Shown piece by piece: positions 29,413 through 37,110 of a DNA stretch of 37,478 nt (the stretch's first letter is position 1; each line of letters begins with the position of its first letter). The notes beneath the pieces were generated by a model. That model had not been told where the DNA came from, did not search any database, and saw only the letters and a list, made by a program, of their open reading frames with translations. Source of the DNA: Ectothiorhodospiraceae bacterium. GTDB lineage: Bacteria > Pseudomonadota > Gammaproteobacteria > SZUA-152. A program made the translations under genes and the position numbers. Location of the stretch: contig NVUB02000166.1 in the NCBI GenBank assembly GCA_002401775.2, positions 1 through 37,478 of the forward strand. The letters are read 5' to 3'.

Positions 29413-30150
29413 ATGGACGCAAGTCTTTATCAGCAAATGCGAGAATTGGAAGACCGTCACTGGTGGTTCAGGGGACGGCGCGCCATTGTCGTTTCACAAT
29501 TACAGACCAGTCACTTGCCCAAGCAGGCAAAAATCCTCGACCTTGGGTGTGGAACCGGCGGTAATCTGGCCATGTTGTCTCAATTCGGTGACGTGATAGG
29601 GGCAGAGCTGGATGAACAAGCCGCCATAATGGCCCGTGAACGGGGAGTAGCCCCGGTGGTGCGAGGGAAATTACCGGATGCCTTGCCCTTGTCAGCGTCA
29701 TCGTTTGACTGTGTGACACTATTGGACGTGTTGGAACATATTGTTGATGATCGCAGCACACTGATGGCGGTGAATAAATTATTAGTGCCCGATGGCCGGG
29801 TGTTGATTACGGTACCGGCTTTCCCTTTCCTGTGGGGGCCACATGACGAAGCCCACCATCACCAACGCCGTTACCGTGCCAAACCACTCGCGGCATTATT
29901 GCGAGATACGGGCTTTGAGGTGATAAAACTGAGTTATTGCAACACCTGGTTATTTCCGCCCGCCGCCGCCGTACGGTTAGTGCGTAAGGTTTTCCCCAAA
30001 GGCAATGCGGGTACCGAACTTGCCCTGCCGCCTGCACCCCTTAATGCCATGCTGGCGATGTTATTTGCCAGTGAACGCCATCTATTACGTCACATGACCT
30101 TGCCTTTTGGCATCTCATTACTCGCCGTCGCGAAAAAGTTGCCGGAATGA
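29413..30150 (+). CDS. SAM-dependent methyltransferase of a glycan/lipid cassette
   Basis: A 245-residue class I methyltransferase. It opens with YQQMRELEDRHWWFRGRR, a start common in methyltransferases next to dolichol-phosphate-mannose-like GT2 genes. Then come motif I (ILDLGCGTGGNLAML), GAELDEQAAIMARERG, the motif DCVTLLDVLEHIVDD and ALNKLL-type DGRVLITVPAFPFLWGPHDEAHHHQRRY. The substrate is likely a lipid-linked sugar or polyprenyl compound, by context. ATG 29413 is preferred; TTG 29404 overlaps the previous stop. Its stop overlaps the start of the GtrA gene. Confidence 0.9.
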   Translation: MDASLYQQMRELEDRHWWFRGRRAIVVSQLQTSHLPKQAKILDLGCGTGGNLAMLSQFGDVIGAELDEQAAIMARERGVAPVVRGKLPDALPLSASSFDCVTLLDVLEHIVDDRSTLMAVNKLLVPDGRVLITVPAFPFLWGPHDEAHHHQRRYRAKPLAALLRDTGFEVIKLSYCNTWLFPPAAAVRLVRKVFPKGNAGTELALPPAPLNAMLAMLFASERHLLRHMTLPFGISLLAVAKKLPE

Positions 30151-30524
30151 TAGCAACAGCGGCGAGATTCGCCGTGAGTGGCGGTCTGGCCACACTAACC
30201 CATGTCAGTGTCGCTATTGTGATGATTGAGTGGTTCTCTGTGCGGCCTGTGTTTGCGGCGGGCATTGCTTTTGCGGTGGCATTAGTTATTTCCTATAGCC
30301 TGAATTACCACTGGACTTTTAGTGCCTCCGGGCCTCATCGGGTCATGTTACCCCGGTTTGTACTCGTGGCAATTCTGGGTTTGCTGCTTAACATTGGAAT
30401 CACCTATAGTGTGGTCGATATGGCAGGGTACTGGTATGGTTATGCCTTGATGCTCGTGGTGATATCAGTCCCCATCATGACCTTCGTATTGAGCAAATTA
30501 TGGGTGTTTGTCCAAGCGGAGTAG
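30147..30524 (+). CDS. GtrA-family membrane protein
   Basis: A 125-residue four-helix GtrA/DPMS-like protein: RFAVSGGLATLTHVSVAI opens helix 1, SYSLNYHWTF ends helix 2 with the conserved aromatic-rich motif, and FVLSKLWVF closes the protein. GtrA proteins are thought to flip polyprenyl-phosphate-linked sugars across the inner membrane. The ATG overlaps the methyltransferase stop (ATGA), so the two are coupled. The GT2 gene 170 bases downstream is the expected partner that makes the lipid-linked sugar. Confidence 0.93.
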   Translation: MIATAARFAVSGGLATLTHVSVAIVMIEWFSVRPVFAAGIAFAVALVISYSLNYHWTFSASGPHRVMLPRFVLVAILGLLLNIGITYSVVDMAGYWYGYALMLVVISVPIMTFVLSKLWVFVQAE

Positions 30525-30584
30525 CCTTAAGTAATAACACCATTAATTACACCAGTTTCGGTATATTTGATGGAAATGGCTTAT

Positions 30585-30647
30585 GGTAAATGCTTAAGCT
30601 GTTAAATGCTTAAGTCGTTAAATGCTTAAGTCGTTAAATGCTCAAGG
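30585..30647. repeat. four tandem copies of a 16-bp unit
   Basis: The unit GTTAAATGCTTAAGTC occurs in two exact copies (30601-30616, shifted by one base change, and 30617-30632), flanked by two imperfect ones. It lies between gtrA and the GT2 gene. Slippage is the likely origin; no function is evident. Confidence 0.75.
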
Positions 30648-30693
30648 CTTCAAGGGGCCCACCCTACAAAAATAATAAACAGGCGAGCAGGGA

Positions 30694-31764
30694 ATGGAAA
30701 CAAATCAGCAAACATTAGCAAGCCAGACAACAGCAAGTCAGGCAACAGCAAACCAGTCATTATCCGGCCAGGCAACAGCAGGTCAGGTAATGGCAAATAA
30801 GGTCGTAGATGACAGTCAGGAATTAACGCTTACGGTTGTTGTGCCGGTTTATAACGAAGAAGAAGTGCTACCGGAATTTCATCGCCGTCTTGCAAAAGTA
30901 CTTGATGGTTTGACGATGCAAGCTGAAATCATCTATGTCAATGATGGCAGTATCGATGGCAGCGTGAAGACGATATGCCAACTCAAAGAACAAGACAGCC
31001 GTATTGCGCTGCTGGATCTAAGTCGAAATTTTGGCAAGGAAATTGCCATGACCGCAGGCCTGGATCATTCACACGGCGAAGCCGTAGTGGTAATCGATGC
31101 CGACCTGCAAGACCCACCGGAACTGATACCCGCCTTAATTGAGCAGTGGAAATCCGGGTATGATGTAGTGTACGCACAACGCACATCCCGCGCCGGTGAG
31201 ACCGTGTTTAAAAAAGCCACAGCCCATTTATTTTATCGAATCATACAAAGACTGAGCAGAGTAGAAATCCCACGAGATGCGGGAGACTACCGGTTACTGA
31301 GTCGCCGAGCCGTCGTTGCGCTATCGGGTTTACGAGAGCAGCACCGATTTATGAAAGGCTTGTTTGCCTGGATTGGCTACCCACAAAAGGCCGTGCCTTA
31401 TGAGCGTGATGCGCGTTTCGGCGGCGAAACGAAGTGGAGTTATGTCGGTCTCTGGAATTTTGCCATTGAAGGTATCACCTCATTTAGCACTGTCCCTCTC
31501 AAAGTGGCAACGTACCTGGGCAGCATAACGGCACTCGTCGCTTTTCTGTTTGGCATGTTTATTATTATAAAAACACTTTTCTTTGGTAACCCGGTTCCCG
31601 GTTATCCATCCTTGTTAGTCATCGTACTATTCCTGGGCGGCATCCAATTAATGGCGTTAGGCGTCATCGGAGAATATTTAGGCCGAATGTTTGATGAAAC
31701 CAAAGGGCGGCCTTTATATTTAATAAAAGACTATCAGGCGTCACCTCGGGAAAAAGATTCGTAA
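30694..31764 (+). CDS. GtrB/DPM1-like polyprenyl-phosphate glycosyltransferase (GT2)
   Basis: A 356-residue family 2 glycosyltransferase that should load a sugar from a nucleotide donor onto undecaprenyl phosphate. The GT-A domain covers about residues 45-275: VVVPVYNEEEVLPEF, IIYVNDGSIDGS, LDLSRNFGKEIAMTAGLDHS, VVIDADLQDPPELIP with the metal-binding DAD, GDYRLLSRRAVVAL. Two C-terminal membrane helices follow (GSITALVAFLFGMFII, LVIVLFLGGIQLMALGVIGEYLGR). The first 40 residues are odd: imperfect repeats of a Ser/Ala/Gln-rich unit (SQTTASQATANQS) not expected in the family. A binding site (GCAGGGA) lies next to ATG 30694. Partner of GtrA. Confidence 0.93.
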   Translation: METNQQTLASQTTASQATANQSLSGQATAGQVMANKVVDDSQELTLTVVVPVYNEEEVLPEFHRRLAKVLDGLTMQAEIIYVNDGSIDGSVKTICQLKEQDSRIALLDLSRNFGKEIAMTAGLDHSHGEAVVVIDADLQDPPELIPALIEQWKSGYDVVYAQRTSRAGETVFKKATAHLFYRIIQRLSRVEIPRDAGDYRLLSRRAVVALSGLREQHRFMKGLFAWIGYPQKAVPYERDARFGGETKWSYVGLWNFAIEGITSFSTVPLKVATYLGSITALVAFLFGMFIIIKTLFFGNPVPGYPSLLVIVLFLGGIQLMALGVIGEYLGRMFDETKGRPLYLIKDYQASPREKDS

Positions 31765-31937
31765 CTGCAAACTTACTAAGGAGTCTGTTGGTTAACCAAT
31801 ATACTCATTAGTATATTCAGTAAGTCAGTGTTGCCCAGATAACGTACTATCGTCTTGCCGGGCCTGACCTGGCATCCGTAATGTCGTTGATACCAAGGGG
31901 CTTCCGGTTCAAGCCCGAAATAACGAAAGAGCGTTTT

Positions 31938-32019
31938 GTAGGTTGGGAAAAGGAGCTTCAACGACGCGCCCAACGTGATGCGGTGACTGTTGGACACGCT
32001 GTGCTTTGGCCAACCTACT
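31938..32019. repeat. palindromic GTAGGTTGGG repeat
   Basis: About 82 bases. The ends are inverted (GTAGGTTGGG ... CCAACCTAC) and the centre is CCCAACGTGATGCGGTGACT. It is nearly the same as 18086-18169. It may fold into a long hairpin and belongs to an interspersed repeat family of this genome. Confidence 0.8.
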
Positions 32020-32314
32020 GGACGGTTAAAAGACGACACTAGTGTACCCAGATAGTTTTTATTAAGCCGCTAGCATAACTATTATTTTATTCGCAACGGT
32101 GAGGTTGTCTCGGAAACCCTCATTCCCCCAATCTCCAGGTGATGAATATACCTTTGCGTACTCGGCGTCTTTGCGAGAGTATAAAAAAAATGACTGCAAA
32201 ACGTCGCGATCGTTAACCGTAAAACGGCCACCGACAAAACGGACGCCGGATAGCCGTTATTATTTTCATGATTTCGTGAGTACTGCTTTTATAATGTGAC
32301 ATAGTTACCAGAAT

Positions 32315-32436
32315 GGCCTTCTTTAATCATTCAGATTATTCACCTTGCCACCCAGGTGACCTTCTCTAATCATTCAGATTATTCACCTTGCCGCCCAGGC
32401 GGCCTTCTCTAATCATTTAGATTATTCACCTTGCCT
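32315..32436. repeat. 43-bp tandem repeat, nearly three copies
   Basis: Copies at 32315-32357, 32358-32400 and 32401-32436, differing at a few positions. Each includes CTAATCATTCAGATTATTCA or a close variant, and ends CACCTTGCC plus a short GC-rich palindrome (GCCCAGGCGG type). There are no variable spacers. Confidence 0.85.
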
Positions 32437-32723
32437 TTAAACGTATTTTGGGTGGTTTGGAGTGTGTATGTTTGATTTTAGCGGGTCGAATGGGCTGGGC
32501 TGGATGGGCGTCGTGAGTTAACTTTATGTTATCCAAAATAAACCCAAAGTTTGTTGTTTACCGAATATTTTATAAAAAATGACATAGCATTTATTTATTG
32601 GATATTATTATTTTATAAACAGTATTAAGGCGAATAGTTGTTTATACGCAGTGTGGCGAGGGTATAGACGTTGTTGGTAGGGTATAAATACCGTTCCACG
32701 AAGAAAATAACAGGAGTAGTCCG

Positions 32724-32837
32724 ATGTATATTCTGAAAAAAACCGATTGTTATATCATCGGTTCGTGTTTAGACTTTTCATTAATTACTTTTTGGTTACT
32801 AATGTGGTTCGATGTGAATAGTTTGATAAAAATTTAA
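32724..32837 (+). CDS. possible 37-residue membrane peptide
   Basis: A short frame, ATG 32724 to TAA 32837, preceded by AGGAG at nine bases. The peptide (MYILKKTDCYIIGSCLDF, then SLITFWLLMWFDVNSLIKI) has a hydrophobic helix at residues about 18-30 and two Cys. The good binding site is the only positive evidence; the AT-rich surroundings make chance frames likely. It could be a leader or a small membrane protein. Confidence 0.3.
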   Translation: MYILKKTDCYIIGSCLDFSLITFWLLMWFDVNSLIKI

Positions 32838-33197
32838 TTATAAATGTAACTTTTAAACGAACGTCAAGTCTTTATCATTAACATATCACTAATGTATCAC
32901 AAATATAAATAATGTGTTTTTGCAAAATGTTCTTGCAAATTTTTTGGAGCTTCGATAAGGCGTAAAAACACCCCCCAACGCTTAATGAAAAGCCTCGGTT
33001 CATAAAACCTTTCCTGAGTATTGAAAGATAAATAATTCTACTTGTTATTTAAAGTATGGGTTTCTTTGTTTTTAATTTATGAGAGTTATGAGAGTTATGA
33101 GAGTTCGGCTTTAATGAAACCGTGTTGTTAATAAGTTAACACCAATATTTAAAATATTAATAAAAAAATAAAATGTTATATCGATGAGGAGATATTA

Positions 33198-34346
33198 ATG
33201 AGAAGGTTGCAAAATGTTATGGCGATGGGCGTTGTATCCATTGCGGGTATGCTCATGATGGGATCAGTCCACGCGGTTCCTTCATTTGCGACAAAGTATG
33301 AAAAAAATTGCTCGTATTGTCATAACGCCTGGCCCCAGCTGAATGCCAAAGGGCGTAAGTTCAAAGAGCAGGGCTATCGTTTTAAAGAAGACCTGAAAGC
33401 CGAGGCCAACACGACGCCCTACTACGAAGCCGGTGACTTTCCGATTAGTGGGATGTTTATTTCCCGGCCTTATGACAATAAAGACAGTGGTGAACGGCAA
33501 ATAAGAGCGATTCACGAAGTAGAGCTTTTTATCGCGGGTACCATGGGCAATAAAATTTCCATATTTACCGAAATCGAAGCGGAAGATGAAACGGATTTTG
33601 CGCCAGAGTTTGGAAGCACAGCCCTGTCTTACCGTTTTAGCAAGGAAGCAACATTACAAATGACATACACGCAGGCAAACTGGGCTGATGGTTACGGTTT
33701 TCTTGGAGGACATTTTCGATTAACACGAGGTCATGTGGCTGTTATCGATCAAGCGTTCGGTGGGGTAGATGGGAGCCTACGTTCCAAGCGCCAAAATGTC
33801 GCCCTGACCGGTCGTGTAGCGGGCGACAAACTATTTTATAACGTGAGTATTGGTGGAATAGCGGGTGATGCCGAAGGTGAAGAAGACACGTCAATCAATG
33901 CGCGTGTAGCCTTTGATATAAAGAAAAATATCATGGTAGGTGGCTATATCCTGAGTGGCGAAGCAGCGTCTATGGATTTCAATCGCACCATTATTGATGC
34001 TCAGGCAGATTTGGAAGATATCCGTATTCAAGCGGCCTTTGCCATGGCAGAAGATGATACTACGGCTGGGACGGATAAAAATAATGCATTCTCACTCCAA
34101 GCCTATAACACCATGAAGACCAAAAAGGGTATGCCTACCTGGGTACAGTTGGTGCGGTTTGACAGTTATGAGAGAAGTTATGGTGATAGTGAAAACGATG
34201 GTGAATACCGATCACTAACATTAAATCTGACACATTATCTGGCACAAAATGTAAAAGCCTATGTTGAATACTGGGACCTGTTTGATACGCCGGCCGGTGT
34301 TGACAAAGACAACCGGCTGACGCTTCAGTTGTATGTTGGCTTGTAG
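33198..34346 (+). CDS. Cyc2-like cytochrome c-porin fusion
   Basis: A 382-residue exported protein. The signal peptide ends HAVHA-like at residue 26 (SVHA). The mature N-terminus VPSFATKYEKNC carries one haem site, Cys38-x2-Cys41-His42, followed by WPQLNAKGRKFKEQGYRF. This is the wording of Cyc2-type fused monohaem porins, in which a small cytochrome plugs an outer-membrane barrel and takes electrons from outside. The remaining 320 or so residues alternate amphipathic strands (KISIFTEIEAED, ATLQMTYTQANW, KLFYNVSIGGIAG, TWVQLVRFDSYERSYG, NVKAYVEYWDLFDTP, RLTLQLYVGL), as expected for a barrel. GAGGAG precedes the ATG by six bases. A terminator follows. The electron donor is unknown: iron, sulfur or a solid surface are options. 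Confidence 0.82.
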   Translation: MRRLQNVMAMGVVSIAGMLMMGSVHAVPSFATKYEKNCSYCHNAWPQLNAKGRKFKEQGYRFKEDLKAEANTTPYYEAGDFPISGMFISRPYDNKDSGERQIRAIHEVELFIAGTMGNKISIFTEIEAEDETDFAPEFGSTALSYRFSKEATLQMTYTQANWADGYGFLGGHFRLTRGHVAVIDQAFGGVDGSLRSKRQNVALTGRVAGDKLFYNVSIGGIAGDAEGEEDTSINARVAFDIKKNIMVGGYILSGEAASMDFNRTIIDAQADLEDIRIQAAFAMAEDDTTAGTDKNNAFSLQAYNTMKTKKGMPTWVQLVRFDSYERSYGDSENDGEYRSLTLNLTHYLAQNVKAYVEYWDLFDTPAGVDKDNRLTLQLYVGL

Positions 34347-34428
34347 AGATGTTTATCATTGGTCAATCCCTATGATAAAAAATACCGAACTAACCGGTAT
34401 TGATATATTTTAAAAGATAAAAGCCAGC

Positions 34429-34452
34429 CGGGATAACCCGGCTGGCTTTTAT
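34429..34452 (+). terminator. rho-independent terminator after the cytochrome-porin gene
   Basis: A strong stem AAGCCAGCCGGG/CCCGGCTGGCTT with a short loop, followed by TTTTA. It lies about 80 bases behind the porin stop, so the porin is probably transcribed apart from the three downstream genes. Confidence 0.85.
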
Positions 34453-34630
34453 CGGTATATTGCAGGTTAAAACATGCTCTTACAATATAAGTTTTGATAT
34501 CTGAGAGATAAGAGTAAAAGTGAGATTGCAACTGTCCGATGAATCGGTGAAAGAGTATTTTTAGATAAAATGGGTAATCTAAAATATACCGGTAAATTTT
34601 GTAGCGTATTATGGGTTTTCGGAGATGATG

Positions 34631-34957
34631 ATGAAAAGAAAAGCACGGCTAAAGTTAATGATGGGTATAACAGCGTTACTGTTTTCGACAACCTTTATGG
34701 CTGCAACATCCATAGCTGCGGCTCCGAGCAAAATAGAAATCATGGCACATGCCTGTTTGACCTGTCATGGGCCCAATGGCGTAGGTTCGGGGAAAATCCC
34801 TGAACTGAATGGTTTGGAAAAAAGTGATATCACTGAAAGTTTGTTTGGCTTTAAATCAGGCGACGAAAAATCGACGATCATGGGGCGCCACGCAAAGGCA
34901 TTGAGTGATAATGAGATTGAGATGTTAGCGGATTACTTCGCATCCTTAAGCCAATAA
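34631..34957 (+). CDS. FccA/SoxE-like monohaem cytochrome c
   Basis: A periplasmic class I cytochrome c of 108 residues. Three ATGs in a row (34625, 34628, 34631); the third is six bases from GGAG and is preferred. The signal peptide ends near residue 31. The haem site is Cys42-x2-Cys45-His46 (ACLTCHGPNGVG), and the axial Met lies in STIMGRHAKALSDNEIEMLADYFA, the typical end of the small subunit of flavocytochrome c sulfide dehydrogenase. It lies 18 bases before the flavoprotein gene, so the two likely form a complex with electrons passing from FAD to haem. Confidence 0.88.
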   Translation: MKRKARLKLMMGITALLFSTTFMAATSIAAAPSKIEIMAHACLTCHGPNGVGSGKIPELNGLEKSDITESLFGFKSGDEKSTIMGRHAKALSDNEIEMLADYFASLSQ

Positions 34958-34975
34958 ATATGAGGAAACCATGCG

Positions 34976-36268
34976 ATGAGTCAAATTTATCGTAGAGAAT
35001 TTATCAAGTTACTGGGTGCGGCGGGTATCGTTTCAGCCTCCAGTGGAATATTGTTACCAGGCATTGCTGCGGCTAAAGCCAATGCGCGAGTGGTTGTTGT
35101 AGGCGGTGGTTTTGGTGGCGCTACCTGTGCCAGTTATCTAAGACAATATGCCCCTGATCTTGAGGTCACCCTGGTTGAACCCCATAAAGAATTTATAACC
35201 TGTCCATTTAGCAATACCGTACTGGCAGGGATGAAGTCGATGGATTACATTACTCATAATTATGATGGATTGCGCAATAATCGCGGCGTTAAAATCGTCC
35301 ATGACTGGGTTATGGACATAGATACCATCGCAAAGAAGGTTAAGCTAAAAGGAGGTAGCTCACTTCCCTATGATCGTCTAGTGATGTCGCCGGGTGTGTC
35401 ATTCAATTGGAATGAAATTGAAGGCGCGAGTGAGGCGACAAGTCAAATCATGCCCCATGCCTGGAAAGCCGGTGCGCAAACTATCTTATTGCGTAAGCAG
35501 CTTGAAGCAATGAAAGACGGAGGTACGATTATTATTGCCTCTCCTCGGAAACCTTTCCGGGCACCGCCTGCACCTTACGAGCGTGCGAGTTTGATTGCGC
35601 ATTATCTTAAAAAGTCTAAACCCTCATCCAAAATATTGGTAGTGGATTCCAGTGGTGAGTCCGAAGCGTTGGCGTTGTTCCGAAAAGGTTGGAAAAAACT
35701 CTACAAAGGTATGGTGGAATGGGTAGATGGTTCCCAACAAGGAGAAATTGTATCGGCAGATGCAAAATCGCTCTCTTTAACGGGACGTTCAGTTGGCACC
35801 ATAAAAGGTGATGTCGTCAATTTGATTCCTCCTCAGCGAGCGGGCGATATCGCCAAAATTGCTGGTCTGGTTGATAAGTCAGGCTGGTGTCCTGTGAACC
35901 CGCTTAATTTTGCATCCACGCTACAAAAAGATATTCATGTGATTGGCGATGCCTGTATTGCGGAACCCATGGAAAAAACGGGACATAGTGCCAGCAGTCA
36001 GGGAAAAATTTGTGCCGCCGCCATAGTGACCGAGCTTAACGGTGGGACAATGCCAAGCGTAACCTATAGTACGAGCATTTATAGCTTTTTGGGACCAAAA
36101 TATGCGGTTTCATCGGCGGAAGTATTTCGTATTAAAAGGGGGAAACTGGTGCAGATATCGGGTGGCATGAGTCTTGAAAAAGCCTCTCGAAAAACACGCC
36201 TGAAGGAAGCCAAATTTGCTACCGGTTGGTATAAGGGCATAACTACCGATATGTTTGCCAAGAAGTAA
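34976..36268 (+). CDS. FccB/SoxF-like flavoprotein lacking one redox cysteine
   Basis: A 430-residue flavoprotein of the flavocytochrome c sulfide dehydrogenase family. A Tat signal (YRREFIKLLG) leads into the FAD-binding VVVVGGGFGGATCASYL. Cys76 in ITCPFSNTVL matches the cysteine that covalently holds FAD. In studied FccB, two further cysteines form the sulfide-oxidising disulfide: one in PFRCPPGPYERAS, one in GWCPV. Here the second is present (Cys305) but the first is Ala196 (PFRAPPAPYERAS). The rest of the chain (LIPPQRAG, VIGDACIAEPMEKTGHSASSQGK) is well conserved. It therefore may act on another substrate or by another route. GAGGAAA precedes ATG 34976. Confidence 0.9.
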   Translation: MSQIYRREFIKLLGAAGIVSASSGILLPGIAAAKANARVVVVGGGFGGATCASYLRQYAPDLEVTLVEPHKEFITCPFSNTVLAGMKSMDYITHNYDGLRNNRGVKIVHDWVMDIDTIAKKVKLKGGSSLPYDRLVMSPGVSFNWNEIEGASEATSQIMPHAWKAGAQTILLRKQLEAMKDGGTIIIASPRKPFRAPPAPYERASLIAHYLKKSKPSSKILVVDSSGESEALALFRKGWKKLYKGMVEWVDGSQQGEIVSADAKSLSLTGRSVGTIKGDVVNLIPPQRAGDIAKIAGLVDKSGWCPVNPLNFASTLQKDIHVIGDACIAEPMEKTGHSASSQGKICAAAIVTELNGGTMPSVTYSTSIYSFLGPKYAVSSAEVFRIKRGKLVQISGGMSLEKASRKTRLKEAKFATGWYKGITTDMFAKK

Positions 36269-36312
36269 TATAGGCTTAATTTCCAGAAGTTTACCTTTCC
36301 AGAATCTATAAC

Positions 36313-36340
36313 TTAACCTGAATCCGTAGGTTCAGGTTAA
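36313..36340. promoter_or_regulatory. perfect stem-loop between flavoprotein and tetrahaem genes
   Basis: TTAACCTGAA and TTCAGGTTAA form a perfect 10-base inverted repeat with an 8-base loop. It is not GC-rich and has no T run, so it is a weak terminator. A regulator site or a transcript-processing hairpin is more likely. Confidence 0.5.
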
Positions 36341-36362
36341 AACGACATGGTTTTGAGGCGTA

Positions 36363-36911
36363 ATGAAAAATATTGTAAAGCGGGCACCGTTGATAGCCAT
36401 CATAATTGCCATTATTACCGGCGCTTTGATGGTGAGTGGATTTAATGTGGCGGTAAGTGAAACCAACACGGAATCTTTTTGTGTTTCCTGTCATGAAATG
36501 GAAATTAATTACGAAGAGTATAAGGACACGGTGCATTATAAAAATCGCACAGGCGTTCGAGCAACGTGCCCTGACTGTCACGTGCCGAAAGAGTTCGGGC
36601 CTAAAATGGCTGCGAAAATTCGGGCCGCTAAAGATGTATGGCATCACCTTTTAGGCACAATCGATAATGAGGAAAAATATGAAGCTTATCGACTAACCAT
36701 GGCTAAAGTCGTGTGGAAACAAATGGAAGAAACGGATTCACGCGAATGTCGTGTTTGTCATACCGTAGAATCTATGGCCTTTGAAGAACAGCAAGGGCGC
36801 GCTGCGCGAAAGCACAAAAAAATGGCGGAAACCGGAAAGACCTGCATCAATTGTCATAAAGGCGTAGCCCATGAATTGCCAGAGGATTATGACGAATCTG
36901 AAGACAGTTAG
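36363..36911 (+). CDS. NapC/NirT-family tetrahaem cytochrome c
   Basis: A 182-residue membrane-anchored tetrahaem cytochrome of the NapC/NirT/NrfH/CymA group, which passes electrons between the quinol pool and periplasmic partners. An uncleaved N-terminal helix (about residues 9-31) is followed by four haem sites: Cys40-x2-CysHis44, Cys69-x2-CysHis73, Cys129-x2-CysHis133 and Cys161-x2-CysHis165. The first is followed by EME-type ligand wording (CHEMEINY). GAGG lies four bases before ATG 36363. The gene stop is followed directly by a MITE-like element. In this cluster it would link the flavocytochrome pair, and perhaps the cytochrome-porin, to quinones. Confidence 0.93.
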   Translation: MKNIVKRAPLIAIIIAIITGALMVSGFNVAVSETNTESFCVSCHEMEINYEEYKDTVHYKNRTGVRATCPDCHVPKEFGPKMAAKIRAAKDVWHHLLGTIDNEEKYEAYRLTMAKVVWKQMEETDSRECRVCHTVESMAFEEQQGRAARKHKKMAETGKTCINCHKGVAHELPEDYDESEDS

Positions 36912-37110
36912 GAATGGAAATTAAATAACTTATACCATTAGCATCTCTGCTTCAGCCCGTCTTCGCCCGTTCTTCAATCGAAAAATCTCGAAATAAGAGC
37001 GACTATTCCTGCACTTTTGCTCAATCAGAACGAACACCAACAGTAGGCGCTTTAGGCGAATACGCACTAAATCAGAGCGCTGCTTATATAAGTTATTTAA
37101 TTTCCATTCC
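36912..37110. mobile_element. MITE-like element with 24-bp perfect inverted ends
   Basis: The ends at 36912-36935 and 37087-37110 are perfect inverted repeats, beginning GGAATGGAAATTAAATAAC. The element is 199 bases long, encodes no protein and starts one base behind the tetrahaem cytochrome gene. Its middle (CTCGAAATAAGAGCG and CCGTTCTTCAATCG) and right end recur in rearranged form at 17454-17500 and 17885-17982. No clear target duplication was seen. Confidence 0.75.

Larger units (their letters stand above)
31765..33197. other. 1.4 kb gap with repeats and AT-rich DNA
   Basis: No established gene. It contains the palindromic repeat at 31938-32019 shared with 18086-18169, a 43-bp tandem repeat at 32315-32436, a 37-codon frame with a good binding site at 32724 (listed separately), and a 9-bp repeat (ATGAGAGTT, three times at 33079-33105). 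From about 32530 on, the DNA is strongly AT-rich and leads into the cytochrome-porin gene, so it likely includes that gene's promoter and regulatory sites. I could not identify a specific binding site. Confidence 0.6.

Noticed and set aside
31776-32039. 87-residue open frame on the minus strand
   Set aside because: Half of it is the GTAGGTTGGG repeat; a similar frame would appear at each copy.
32315-32436. CRISPR-like array
   Set aside because: The repeats are directly adjacent 43-bp units with no variable spacers, and no cas gene is near.
33079-33114. leader peptide made of Met-Arg-Val repeats
   Set aside because: No ribosome binding site precedes it and the 9-bp repeat explains the frame; kept only as a repeat.
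34976-36268. ordinary sulfide dehydrogenase call for the flavoprotein
   Set aside because: One of the two redox cysteines is Ala196, so the standard activity should not be assigned without a test.
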